The notes under the pieces are model-generated. The model was given only the letters and a program-made list of their open reading frames with translations. It was not told the DNA's origin and made no database searches. Source: Allium sativum (lineage: Eukaryota > Streptophyta > Magnoliopsida > Asparagales > Amaryllidaceae). From it: DNA of 64,000 bases. The position numbers and the translations under genes are program-made. Shown here in pieces: positions 23,571 to 35,344 of the stretch (positions are counted from its first letter, which is position 1; each line of letters starts with the position of its first letter). Location: the NCBI GenBank assembly GCA_030737875.1, contig CM060922.1, positions 299,327,456 through 299,391,455 on the forward strand, written 5' to 3'.

Positions 23571-23989
23571 GTCAATAGGATTTTCCTCTCATCATCAATC
23601 CCAAAGATGGCAAACAAGTCCTCTGTGTCCTTCAACCAATTCCTAGCTTCAACGAAAGATTCCGTGCCTAGGAAATTCTTGCCTCCCATTGCCTTGAAGT
23701 CTTTACAAAACTTTGTAAACTCAATCTGAGGATGCTGAGGGGGAGGAGGAGGAAGAGGAGCCTCAGCGACGGGAGGGGGAGGAACATTAGCAACGGGAGG
23801 GGGAATATTAGCTGCCGGAGGAGGGGGAGCAGGAACCACCGGAGGAGGGATATTAGGGATAGGATTCTCAACTACGGGAGGAGGAGTGGGAGTAGGGTTG
23901 GCGGGACCGGCTGCCGCCCTAGCTTCTTGGAGTCTCCTATACCAGAGTGGTACGTTCACTCCATCTGGGATGTCAAGATTCTCAGCCAT
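23571..23989 (-). CDS. gag: Gag N-terminus of element B, cut by the MITE
   Basis: Starts at the ATG 23989 (MAENLDIPDGVNVPLWYRRL), about 195 bases after the primer site. A Pro-rich linker (PTPTPPPVVENPIPNIPPP... and repeats of VANVPPPPVAEAP) occupies residues 25-85, followed by the capsid entry FTKFCKDFKAMGGKNFLG and AISRNWL-like chromoviral gag sequence. Reading frame phase at 23571 agrees with the downstream frame at 23154 once the MITE and one duplication are removed. The short C-terminal peptide after the MITE edge is not native. Confidence 0.88.
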
Positions 23990-24170
23990 ACTGAAACAAA
24001 AGATAAGATAAGATCAGGTCAAGGGAACGAATGATAATGCTGATGGCTTTTGGGGATTAGCCTTAAAATAATCTAAACTTTATCTTGGAAAATACTTAGT
24101 AGGTTTTTGAAAATAGTTTTTCAAAAAGGGTTTCTTTTTCAAAAGTTTTGTTCAATCTTGTTAATCTCGT
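23990..24170 (-). other. 5' leader of element B
   Basis: Short leader between the primer site and gag. AT-rich, with no upstream frame of note. Confidence 0.6.
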
Positions 24171-24182
24171 GCTCTGATACCA
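24171..24182 (-). promoter_or_regulatory. tRNA-iMet primer-binding site of element B
   Basis: On the minus strand TGGTATCAGAGC, two bases after the LTR end at 24185. It is complementary to the 3' end of plant initiator tRNA-Met, the usual primer of chromoviruses. C and E carry the same site. Confidence 0.92.
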
Positions 24183-24184
24183 AA

Positions 24185-27082
24185 TGTAACACCCCACCTC
24201 CACTAGGATCACTCGTTAGAATGTACTAGCTTTGGAGGGGCGTTATTGTGAAGGTAAAACATGCACAGAGATATCGCAAGACAGAATATATAAAAATAAA
24301 TATAAGTAAAGCAGCGGTAGCAGATAAAAACCCATCATCATCATCTCATAAAACCAACATAGTCAAGTACATAATATCAAAATGTCATGATCCAAAATAC
24401 AACATCAGTCTAGATACGTGATAACCAAAACACATGGTAAAAACATCAGTACTAATCCCCAGAGAATAAAAGAAAAGCCACAGCTAGCTCAGATCCATAC
24501 ATGAGCTATCCAACAAGCAAGTCAAAGATCCACTAAGCAGATGTAGCCCCTCCCTGAGAACCTGTGGGGGGGGGGGGGGGAAACGGAAGAAAAGAAGCGA
24601 AAGAAAACAGGTCAGTCAAAAAGACTGGTAAGCCCTACTACGATCCATCTATAAACTAATAAAGTTAACAGTATGATGGAAACTGAGATGAACATACTGG
24701 CAATAGATAAAGGTGACATCACATAGATGAGATTAAACTATGCACCACAGTGTACTAGCAAACCCACAAAACAGATCTTGATCCCTTAGCCCAAACTTTG
24801 GCCCAATAACATGAAGTGACCTTAGTATAAGGTCCAGCCCAACGGTCTAGTCGATCGGCTCCCTATAAACCTAACACGTCAAGTGTTGGTGTCCATACGG
24901 CCCACATGGATGTAGTCAGACTGTGTCGGGTCCACCTTCGGGTGTATCAAGCCCTCGGGTGTCAACCCCAGACACTTAAGCAATAATGCACAGTCTAAGT
25001 CTACTGGTACCCGTGCCTCGAGTTTGTCCAATATCGGACTACGTGCACGTCCGTAGCCCGCCGGACCCGCACCGCTGTACCACTCAGCCGTCGCTTTGGT
25101 CGCTTACATCAGTCCAGTAATCGTGCCCCGCCCTAGCCTAGCCTCTAGGGTTGTGAAAGATACCAAACTGGGATTACTGCTGGAACAGACCACGTTGCTA
25201 GGGTTTCTAAGAGGGTTAAGTGTGGTTTTAACCCCTCACTAATCCTGGATTAAATTAGTTAAGTGTAACCACTTAACCCCATCTAATCCTCGCCTCCCCA
25301 TTATTGGTTAAGTATTAGTGGGCCATGACTTAACCCTAATCATGAGGCATTTATTACTTAACGCACCCAACCTCTCACATTAGACATCCGTGGTTACCTG
25401 GGAAGATTTACACCACGTCTAGGTCTAACCTCGGGTCTTACGGTGCATCATGACCAACTACCCACATTAGACCCCACGTTGTGGTTACCTGGGAAGATTT
25501 ACACCACAACTAGGTCTAACCTCGAGTTGGCCATATCATGTTATCTAATGTCATGTCCACTTTAGAACATATTTACAAGTTAACATATACTTGGGTAGAC
25601 CTAACTTAATAGGTAAATTCCCAAGGGGTAGACCTAACTTAATAGGTAAATTCCCAATGTTTTAGTTTCACGTATTTTTAAGTTTACCCAAACCCTCCCA
25701 ACGTCATTATCTCGCTTATATATTCGTCATAACGCATAAGGGTAAAAAGGTAACTTGGCAAAACATACATGATGAACTTCACATATCATAATAAGGATGC
25801 ATACATGTTAAACTTGCAAATCATGTCATGGTGAACTCGCATAAACATGCATAGCTTATTAAATATGCATAACATGGTAAAGTGAACTTGCATAGTCATG
25901 CATAACCTACTAAACTTGCATAACATGGTAAGGTGAACTTGCATAACCCATAAAACTTGCATAACATGGTAAGGTAAACTTGCATAACCCATAAAATAGG
26001 TATAGCATGGTATAATAAACTCGCGTAAGCATGCATAACTTGTGAGACATGTAAAACATGGCATAGTAATCTCGGATATGCACGCATAACTTGTGAAACA
26101 TGTAAAACATGGTATAATGAGTTCGCATAAGCATGCATAACTTGTGAATCATATAAAACATGACATAGTGAGTTCGCATAACATGCATAATCAACTAAAC
26201 TCACATAAATCTCAACTTTCACCAAACATTAACTTCAAAGTTTGTAAAGTGAAGGTAAGAGGGCTTACAAATATAAACAAGCCACAAATCCACCAAATAA
26301 GATGAAGAAGCCCTTTTAAAAACTCAAAGCAAAGCCTCAAATAAGAAAAACCTTTTTGCAAAATCCCAAAACGCAAACTTTAGCAAATCAAACTTGCTAC
26401 TTAATGAAGTATGCAAGTTATTAAGCATTTATACAACATAGAAAAGGTTGTATGATCATCATATCTTCATAGGATTTAACTTTGAGGAAGGTGGAGGCTA
26501 GGTTTTAGGTGGAGGCCATTTGAGGATTCAAATTGACATAGTTTAGTTGCTAGATTGATTAATGAGGCTTTAGGGTAGGATTAGGGGTATATTTATAGAA
26601 GATTAGAGTATTTTTAGCCCTAGGATTAACCCTAGATTAGGTTTGGCCCGTCAGATTTCAGAATTCTCCAAAACCAAGCCATATGACTCAACCCAAATCA
26701 GAAATGGTGCACCAGGCTGAGCTGCCTGGGCACCCCCTGTCGACAGGGCTGTCGACAGGGCTGTCGACTCCCTGGGTGCCCTGTCGACATGCCTGTCGAC
26801 ATGGGTCCCCCTGGCGGGAATTTTCCCGCCTAACCCAGATTAGCCCTAATCCCTGTTTTTAATTCGAAATTTAAATTTGTTTTTAGCATAGAAATTTCTG
26901 AAAACTTCAATGGGCCTTAACCGGGTCATACGGACTCCGATTTTCGAAAACTCGGACTCTATTTCGCGTATTTTTCCGAGACGAACGCAATGGCATAGCC
27001 CGTTTCCCCTGATTCAGATTTTTGAATTAAATTCTGCCTCGATTTATGTTATAACAGTTTAATGAAAATACGGGTTGTTACA
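24185..27082 (-). repeat. 5' LTR of element B (2898 bp)
   Basis: Near-identical to 15664-18549: I count 11 substitutions and a 12-bp tandem gain (CCTGTCGACATG around 26783-26800). It carries the element promoter, a sense-strand TATA near 26590-26602, the GTCGAC cluster 26739-26800 and the G15 tract at 24566-24580. It ends GTTACA followed by the duplication ATCAT at 27083. Confidence 0.95.
26739..26800. repeat. Five GTCGAC palindromes in the 5' LTR of B
   Basis: GTCGAC at 26739, 26751, 26763, 26783 and 26795. The fifth comes from the 12-bp duplication absent in the other LTR. It lies 282 bases from the LTR start (27082) and about 140 bases upstream of the sense TATA box. Confidence 0.85.
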
Positions 27083-27708
27083 ATCATCTCTTTAACAAAA
27101 TTGTCGTTTTTCTGAAGAACAGAGATCTTGTCATTCAATGAGGACGTAATGATAAAACTGGCGATGATTTCGTTCTTTCTACTGAGTGCATCAGCTACAA
27201 CATTAGCCTTTCCCGGCTTATACAGGATATCTAGCTCGTATGCTGCAAGAAATTCTAGCCAACGCTGCTGCCTCAAGTTCAGATCTTTCTGGGTGAACAA
27301 ATACTTTAATGATTGATGATCTGTAAACAGTTCAAATTTCTCACCCAACAAGTAATGCCTCCAGATTTTCAAAGCAAAAACGATAGCTAACAACTCAAGA
27401 TCATGAGTTACATAATTCTTCTCATGCGGTTTTAGCTGGCGGCTTGCATAAGCGACTACTTTGCCTCTTTGCATTAACACTGCACCAAAAGCTCTAATAG
27501 AAGCATCTGTCCAAACCGTCAAATCCTGATTGCCATCGATAATGGTTAACACTGGAGCAGTTGTCAATTTCGATCTTAATTCCTGGAAAGCTTCTTCACA
27601 ATCGGAAGTCCACTTAAATTTCTCGTGTTTCTTTATAAGCTTTGTCAATGGATCAGATATCTTTGAGAAATCCCTAACGAATTTTCGATAATAACTAGCC
27701 AACCCCAT
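27083..27708 (-). pseudogene. pol: RNase H of element C, cut by B
   Basis: Degrades RNA in the RNA:DNA hybrid. The frame reads [16 protein letters not shown] (RT connection), [48 protein letters not shown] and VVADALSRK, then enters the LTR of B at 27082. The final native codons lie in the ATCAT duplication and continue in the same phase at 15658. The frame is otherwise open. The ATG at 27708 is internal to the polyprotein. Confidence 0.85.
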
Positions 27709-27719
27709 AAAACTTCTAA

Positions 27720-28406
27720 CCTCTGTGGGTGTAGTAGGCTATTTCCAGTCTTGAATTCTATAATTTTGCTCGGATCTACAGAAATCCCTTCCTTTGACAC
27801 GACATGGCCAAGGAACTTCACCTCTTCTTACCAGAAGACACACTTAGAGAATTTGGCTTTGAAGACGTTCTTTCTTAGAATCTCCAATACTTGTTCTAAG
27901 TGTTTTTCATGCTCACGTTTTGATTTGGAGTAGATTAAAATTTCATCGATGAATACGTGGAAAAATTTATTCAGAACTCCCCTGAACACTCTATTCATTA
28001 GATGGACAAAGTATGTTGGAGCATTGCATAGGCCGAACGGCATTAATAACCATTCATAAAATATGTCTGGACCTCTGAAAGCTGTCAAAGGAACACACTC
28101 TTCTGCAATTCTCAATTGATGAAACCCTGTAGCTAGGTCCATTCTGGAAAATACTCTCGCCCCGTTTAATTGGCCTAGTAGATCATCGATTCGGGGTAAT
28201 GGGTATTTGTTTTTGAGCGTCTGTTTGTTGAGGTCTCGGTAATCAACACACAATCGAAGAGTACCGTCTGACTTTGGGACAAACACTACAGCTGCACCCC
28301 AACTAGAAAAACTAGGTCTGATCAGACCCTTCCATAGCAGTTGATGAGTTTGATCGCCTAATTCTTCCTTTTCCTTTGGAGTCGTTCTTTTAATTGGATG
28401 CACCAC
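27720..28406 (-). pseudogene. pol: Reverse transcriptase of element C with altered active site
   Basis: RT core from [14 protein letters not shown] through [22 protein letters not shown] and [12 protein letters not shown] to [10 protein letters not shown]. The catalytic pair, normally Asp-Asp, is Asp-Glu (FIDE, codon GAA near 27950). A stop follows CVFW at 27828, equal to CAA after C-to-T, and another frameshift and TAG lie between 27745 and 27790, before [15 protein letters not shown]. Upstream, a frameshift near 28410 separates it from the protease linker. Confidence 0.82.
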
Positions 28407-28409
28407 TGG

Positions 28410-29056
28410 CCTGGCATTGGGAATTGGTCGATTCTGAATTCTATTTCTCTTTGTGGAGGTAAGTTTTCAACTTCTTCAAACACATCCGCATAGTTTCTAA
28501 CAACAGGAATCTTTTCTAAGGAAGTGGGGATAACTTCTAATGCAGACCAAAATCCCTCTCTATCTGGATTCGAACCATGGCATGGTACAGTAATATATCC
28601 AAGCTTCGTTCTAATTTATACTATCCTTTCCGCACATTTTACTTCAGCTTCGTATTTCGTTAACCAATCTAGCCCGAGAATAATATCAAATTCGGGAAAG
28701 TCCATAACGACTAGATCAAAAGGAAACTTGTAAAAAGAATAAGAGGCTAGCACTCTACAATATGAACTGAGAATAATAGAACCCCCTATAGGATTATGAA
28801 CTTTAACCGATTCTTTAAGCTTTCTTTGTTTTATCTTTAATTTGTGAACTGTATTACTAGCAATAAAACTGCGTGATGCACCTGTGTCAAATAATACAGA
28901 AACAATAATATTTTTAATTGTAAGGGTACCTCCCAAAACATCGGGTTTACCTGCTCCATCAGAAGCAGCTGGCGGGTTCGTCCCGTCATATACATGAGCA
29001 ACCTCAGCCTTCTTAAGCAAGGGACAGTCTCTAACAAGATGCCCTGTCTTGCGACA
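28410..29056 (-). pseudogene. pol: Second zinc knuckle, aspartic protease and linker of element C
   Basis: Reads a second CCHC knuckle (CFNCRKTGHLVRDC, about 29030-29072), then LKKAEVAHVYDG, the protease site VLFDTGASRSFIAS (DTGAS at about 28890) and FDIILGLDWLTKYEAEVKC. A TAA at about 28616 (CAA-derived by appearance) interrupts; the linker then continues as KLGYITVPCHGS...[21 protein letters not shown]. The part is in a different frame from the first knuckle, so a one-base shift lies between about 29060 and 29150. Confidence 0.78.
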
Positions 29057-29057
29057 G

Positions 29058-29933
29058 TTAAAGCATGAGCGAGGGTTCTAGGAGACTTGGCTTGAACCTT
29101 GAGAATTGGTCTTCTGCCGTCGGGGCTATGCAAACATTTGAGTAGTGCCCCACCTTGCCACAATTATAGCAGCTTCCTTTTGGCGGCCTGCTAGTCTGTG
29201 GATTCGAGGATGCCGCTTGGCTTGACTCAGCTTGATTCGCAGCGGGCTTGCGTTTATTCCCGGCTTGGCTCTTAGCACGATCCAGATCGAGGTTCCTTTG
29301 ATCTAGGTCTTCATAATTGCATGCCATCTCCACTAATTCATTAAACCCCAGCTTGATGTGGGCCATTGCCTTGTCCTAGTACTTACGCTTTAGCACGAAG
29401 ATGAACCTCTTGTTCTTGGACTTAGCGGTGGCGACGAGTTCGGGAGCATAGCGGGATAATTGTGTAAATTTGCTCAAATAGTCTTGCACCGAGAGATCTC
29501 CCTGCTGGAGGTTTGCGAACTCGTCGTGCATGCACTCAAGGGCTTGCTCTGGGACATACTTCTCTTTGAATAATTCTTTGAATTCGTCCCAAGTCCTACC
29601 AGCATTTCTGTTCCCTGCGGTGAGAGCTTCCCACCATAATTCGGCTTCTTCTTGCATAAGCCAGGCACCCATGAAAGCTTTGTCTTGATCACCCAGCCTC
29701 AGGCCTCCTAATATCTTCTCGCATGTTTTCAGCCATGCCAAGGCCTCTATTACAGTGCCCGTTCCAGAGAAGGTTTTGCCTCCTCGGTTCTTGTAACTTT
29801 TAGCCACGCGGTCAAGCTCGAATGGTTGAGCGGCCGGGGGTTGTATTAAGGGTCCATCTTCAGCTGTGACTTCACCTCATCCTCTGCCACGGCCAGCTCG
29901 GCCTCCTCTACCAGCGGTTGCTCGGGTAGCCAT
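29058..29933 (-). pseudogene. gag: Gag of element C (capsid and first zinc knuckle)
   Basis: Starts at ATG 29933 (MATRATAGRGGRAGRGRG), about 245 bases from the primer site. Codon 19 is TGA (29877-29879), equal to CGA after C-to-T. The capsid part follows: GGKTFSGTGTVIEALAWLKTCEKIL, AELWWEALTA, TWDEFKELFKEKYVPE and LQQGDLSVQDYLSKFTQLSRYAPE. A TAG at 29376-29378 (CAG-like) comes before DKAMAHIKLGFNELVEMA. The first CCHC knuckle is CYNCGKVGHYSNVC (about 29130-29170), with a frameshift after it. This is typical chromoviral Gag. Confidence 0.82.
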
Positions 29934-30178
29934 TGTTCAAGTTCTGTATAAGCAAGAAAAAAGTCAGCCTACAGAAACGATAATTTTATTGTATGGTAAA
30001 GCCGAAGAACTTAAGGAAAGACAACGATGTACCGATCAAATTGTTTTTTCTATTCTACTTAGCTCATTCTAGGACATTATTAGTCCTATCTCTAATGAGC
30101 TACTCGCCTTAGAATACTACTGATTCTATTCTTATGAGGTATTTAATGTGTCAAATTCCAGAACTAAGGTTAACCAAA
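29934..30178 (-). other. 5' leader of element C
   Basis: Homologous to the leader of E (48480-48644): both share TTAGAACACTACTGGTTCTATT-like text and end in AGGTTAACCAAAGCTCTGATACCA. This link supports common ancestry of C and E. Confidence 0.7.
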
Positions 30179-30190
30179 GCTCTGATACCA
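30179..30190 (-). promoter_or_regulatory. tRNA-iMet primer-binding site of element C
   Basis: TGGTATCAGAGC on the minus strand, two bases after the end of the 5' LTR at 30193. Confidence 0.92.
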
Positions 30191-30192
30191 CC

Positions 30193-33100
30193 TGTGACGA
30201 TCCCAAATCCCCGTGCTACGGTGTTAAGTATAATCGTTCGAATATAACACATTAATCATCATTAGCAGAGTGCAGATAATAGCATAAACAGGAAATAGAA
30301 TAATTTACACAAATATGACAGCGGAATCATATATATCACCACATCAAAGAGCACAGTGCAGGATACTACTTAGTGCATAATAATACATAATCAGTCAACA
30401 TCGCCTGAGGCGGAATCATACATAGAGAGTACATAAAACTAAACATCAGTCTACATCGCTTGTGGCGGAATCATAATACATATACAATAATGGCGGAAAA
30501 GTCATAGTCATCACGGTGTAGTCAAAGCCTCGCCATGAGCCAAAAGTGCACCTCTACTGCGGTGCCAAGCCAAAATATGTCAGCTACCTGTAACTAGGCC
30601 GCCCGTGTGAAAATAAGGGCACCCGAGTTTGCAAGGTGAAACAAATTACGAGTCAGTCATGGGACTGGTATGAGAAATCTATTTAACTTATTAAACCACA
30701 ATAATAAGGCAAATCAAAGGACCACGCTACTTTCGCGGAACGGGTTTACTCCAATGAGTGCCAGTGCATGAAACAAAATAAATTATTAAATCATCACAAT
30801 GATTTTTATAAAAATGAAGCCATTATAAGACTCAGATCCCATCACACAATGCAACGCAAGCCGGGGATGGAGTTTTACCTTATAATGGCCAAAAATGCTT
30901 CATACGAATAAAACAAAAGTGTTTGATATTATTACTGGTGCATATATGTTTCAAAAACAATTTCAATCATAAATATCAATCATAGATGGCATAAATGACC
31001 CATACCACTATGTCGCCATACTAGTAATACAATCACATCCGCAATTTCGTATCGGAAATTGGATTCCATCATGAGTCGAGGCAAGGGGCAAGCTCCTCTC
31101 CGGTCCTCTCTTACTTTTGAGGATTGGCAATTCCTGAACACACGTTTCTAGGTCCTTACGGACCTATAATCGAGGCGCCTCGCATTCCAACAACCACACA
31201 GATGAAAAGTATATATAATGTCAGGGCTGGTAGGTCACTGACACCACCATAGCTAGAAAGAAACATCATGCACTCCTTGGGTCCTTCTCCCATTTTTGAC
31301 TCATACCGAGGTGTGAGGCTCGCGAATCCACGCTATACACAAAGCTACGCCACACAGGCCATGCTTTGATCATCAACCACAAGACTTTGCTTTGCAATAG
31401 AAGCCTTGATCATATGCCACTTAGGCGTGCCACACAGGCAATCCACTCCATGCGACTGATTTCTATCTATATATAACCTCTGAGCCCGTACGTCTCAGAG
31501 AAGGGCGTTAAGCAAGAGAATAAATTCTCCGCCGCTAAACAGATATACATATTTAATAGAGATCAATCAACACAGAATTAAATCCAATGTCAGATACACA
31601 GTCCTTTTACAAGTTCGTTCTGGGTTTGAACGAAGCCGGAGGCACCAAATTCCTCGCTTATCCGCACAATCAACAATACGTCTGGACGGCTACTACTTCA
31701 GCTCCTTCAAGGTAGCTACTCCAGTCACGAGCATCAGTAGCGCCCAACCAACAAATTTGAAGATCGTCGGTCTTCAATCGTCTTCAACTCTTCGACTTCT
31801 CACCGTCGATCGATTATTTGAAATGAGAATGAACTCGGCCTTTTCAAATAATCCACGTATATTTAGATTTTCAAATCAATTCTTCACATGGTTAAATTGT
31901 TCAACATTCACATTTCAGTTCCTTAGTATAATTTTCATGTTAAACACATTCAACCATCACATATCAAGCAAACCAAGTAAAATCGGTTTATTTCCATTCT
32001 ATATCGTCTATAATATTTTATAACGATATATCGCCATTTTTATTTATTTAAAAATGGCCATATTTAATTAAACGACGTTTCAGGTCGTGCCGAGGCACTA
32101 GCGCTGTTTTTCCCCAAATTTTATATCATTAGAAAGGTCATTTAAAAACGAATCCAATGGTTTCAGTTTTGGGAAAATCCGACGGTCGGATCTCCCACAC
32201 TAGTCGTTTTAAGTTACGATTTCAAAATACGAACTACAGCGTCGTTATTCGATTTAATTTTAATTATATTTATATATAAATATAGTCGATTCTGGCGCTG
32301 TTTTTCTTCAGATTTGAATTAAACATTCCAGACAATCCAACCGTCGGATCTTTACAAAGTTGGTGCCGTTGGAAAGATATTTCCAAGGCGTACCCAATGG
32401 TTGCGGTTTCGGGAAAATCCGATGGTTGGATCTCCCGCACTAATCGTTTTAAATCACGGTTTAAAAACACGAACTACACGGCCACGATTCATTTTAATTT
32501 TATTTATATTTATATATATATATATAAATATAGTTCATTCGACGATTTCAATATCGTTTTCACTTCAAATATTTCACTAACACCTTTAAATTTTGGAAAA
32601 TTTCGCCATAACCTCCTTTGTATGGGAAGGACTGGGAAAATTCCCAAATAGCCACACGGGCGTCTCATCTCAAAAAGAAAAAGAAAAAGCCAAGCGGCTA
32701 GCCAATAGGCTCATAAAATCACCACCCAAGCAAAACAGTAAACATGTACCTATTTGTCGGGCATACAATTCTATTCCTCTTCTCTGGCCTCTTTGTTATA
32801 ACCTGTTCAATAAACATGCATGTACATATGTGCAATTCTTATCACTTATCATTTTCCATTCAACTTCTTATTTGATTCAACTTGGTTTGAAGTCACCATT
32901 CATTCTAATGTTGCATACATAGGCAAAAATCATATCATTAGCTAATTAATGAATATTTCAACTCATGCACATTTATTTGAACAAGTAGTTATTTTCAACA
33001 CTTCACATTTCAAGAATGATATTTTTGGCGAACTAAAACATATTTCAACACATGACTATTTCATTTAGTTCCTATACATTTTAAAAATAATATTCATAGC

Positions 33101-33695
33101 AAACAAATATTTATTTCAACACTCGTATATTTTTAGCAAATCATATACATGATAAAAATGATATTTTTATCATCTAAAATATTTTTTCAACTCAGGAATA
33201 TTTTTAACACTTCATATTTTCAATAAAATGTAATTTTTTATTGTTCGGTCTTTTATTCAACACATGAATTTAATTTTCAACACATGAGCATTTTCCACAC
33301 ATGGATATAGTTACAACACATGACTTGGGTTTCAACACATGAAAATAATTTCAACATATGAAGATAATTCTAGCACATGAATATTATTCAAAATTTCGGC
33401 AGCATAATGGCAGGGTAGTTAAAACCGGCACCGTACCGAGTACGGCTCCTCGCTCTACCTTAAAACCTCGCGGTTTTTGATAATGGGGATTTCATACGTC
33501 TAATTCGCACGCAGGCGAGTATGATTTTCTTTTCCACAATTATTTCAAATTTGTTTCAATCACCAATGGGTATTTTCAACCACAACCAAACAATATCAAC
33601 CACAAACAATTCTATCAACTATTCGCATTATTCACCAAATTTTTCACACCAATTCACAAACAATAAATATTGTCCATGGTTTGTGGACGAGGGGA

Positions 33696-33733
<38 letters not shown>

Positions 33734-35344
33734 ACCATTCCAACACACATATCATTTAAACAATGCATGTATAATTCATACTTCGCTCATATAACTTACA
33801 CTACGCATGTACATGAGGTATACGACACGGGTATAATTTATATTTCGCTTATATAATTTATACATGACATTTCCATTCACACTTCAGTTTAGAAATCTCA
33901 CATTGGTTTTTGATGTGCTAAAAATCGTAGATAGCTCAGAAAAATCTGCGGTCTCTTCTATGTGGTAGAGAGCCTCCTTGCGGTCACGATGTTTCCTGTT
34001 TAATCGAATTTCGTTAACACACCATAAAGATACGATTTTTCAAAGTTTGCATCAACTTAAAGTGTTAATTTCAGTTCAATTATAATAAAGCCGATACCTT
34101 TCACGATTTTTCAAAACTAGGTTTTCAGTTTTCGTGAAAACCGAGACTCGATACGACGATCGGAGGGCACAGCGTGGAAGAGGGTCGAGAGGGCTTCAGG
34201 CGCGCGGCGGTTGGAGGCAACTCGGTGGGGCCCAGTGATCGCGGCGGCGGTTGGAGGCAACTCGGTGGGGCCCGGTGATCGCGGCGGCGGCTGGAAGGTC
34301 GGGTCGTTGGAGGAAGAAATGTCGAGATAGGAGCAACGATAGGGGGAGTTCTTTATATGTATTTGAAGAGGGGAAGGAGAACTACAAAAAGTTGAACTGG
34401 GGGTGGGGTTGATTCGAGCTGTGGCGATCGGAAATCGCCAGGGAAGGGGAGAAAGCGTTTCCGTCGATGTCGAGGGAGGGCGGCGGGGGCTTTCTGATAT
34501 TTTTTATTTATTTTAATGAATGGAGAATTTTGATTGGCCCGTGAGTTTTATAAAAAATTAAAATATTGTTTCTCCACACGAACACCAATTCAAACCCAAC
34601 GACTGTCGCCCCTAGCTAAATACCCCTATCCCGGACACAATGGGATATGTTTCGTAGGCCAATTCGACTGTTACAGTCTGTTATTTTTCAAATTAAAATA
34701 TAAAACATTTAATATTCGATCTGAATGTACATTTCAATTTGCCAGGGCCACAAACTGATTCGAAAAATTCCAGAAAAATAAATCTAGCTATGTTTTGATG
34801 CTACGGTCCCAACAAAACTAGTTTCATCGAATTCTGAGAACGTTTGAAAAATGTCCATTTTCTGGTCGATCCAATATAACAGAAATTAACCAAACACGTT
34901 TTCTTTTGCCACGCTCAGATACTAGCTTCAAAAATTATGAAATTTAAAACCTACCAATAATCTGACATCCCGGATCCAACAAAAGTGGTTTCGTCGAATT
35001 CCGAGGTCGTCTGCAAAATGTCTATTTTCAAGGGCTATATATTCTCTATAGCGACCTTTCTGAAAATTCATTTGGCCATAACTTTTGACTCCCACTATGA
35101 ATCTTCGATTTTTCAGATTCGTTAGAAAGGTATTTATAAACAGATTTAAATATTTTTGGTTTCACTAAAATTCGTTATATTTTGCACCCGGTACAGTCAG
35201 TCAAAGTTTGAATTCAAATTTTCAAACTGCCACACTATTTCTAATTCATTATTTTATTGAAATCTTCTATTTCACTTGTTTAAATTTCTTTGAAATAACT
35301 AATTTAAAATTTTTAAATTCGCTTGTATTTTCCTGGTTGTTACA
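30193..35344 (-). repeat. 5' LTR of element C (5152 bp)
   Basis: Colinear with 8933-14166 and about 5% diverged in sampled stretches. Local differences: loss of ~43 bases near 32118, an extra ~48-base tandem copy of GGAGGCAACTCGGTGGGGCCC (about 34205-34300), a longer TA run at 33697-33729 and a shorter one near 32510. It holds the hairpin (33671-33690, first base C-to-T) and the internal ~240-bp duplication (32098-32480). It ends GGTTGTTACA. Confidence 0.9.

Larger units (their letters stand above)
15664..27082 (-). mobile_element. Element B: young Ty3/gypsy chromovirus inserted in the pol of C
   Basis: Full element on the minus strand: 5' LTR 24185-27082, tRNA-iMet primer site, gag (split by a MITE), protease, RT, RNase H, integrase with chromodomain-like end, polypurine tract, 3' LTR 15664-18549. 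Perfect 5-bp duplication ATCAT. The LTRs differ by 11 substitutions and one 12-bp indel over 2886 bases (about 0.4%). With a commonly used plant rate near 1.3e-8 per site per year this would be a few hundred thousand years or less. It is the youngest LTR element in the left nest. Defects: the MITE, one stop at RT/RH, and an integrase catalytic-site change. Confidence 0.95.
8933..35344 (-). mobile_element. Element C: Ty3/gypsy chromovirus with ~5.2-kb LTRs, interrupted by B
   Basis: Complete structure on the minus strand: 5' LTR 30193-35344, tRNA-iMet primer site, gag, protease, RT, RNase H, integrase with a chromodomain-like tail, polypurine tract, 3' LTR 8933-14166. Flanking 5-mers are GAAAG (8928-8932) and GAAAT (35345-35349), a duplication with one mismatch. 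LTRs differ at about 5% in the two ~190-base stretches I compared, so it is clearly older than B. The long LTRs and the LVKVQW...TWETEE ending suggest the Tekay/Del branch. Pol order is PR-RT-RH-INT. Many stops and frameshifts make it inactive. Confidence 0.9.
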
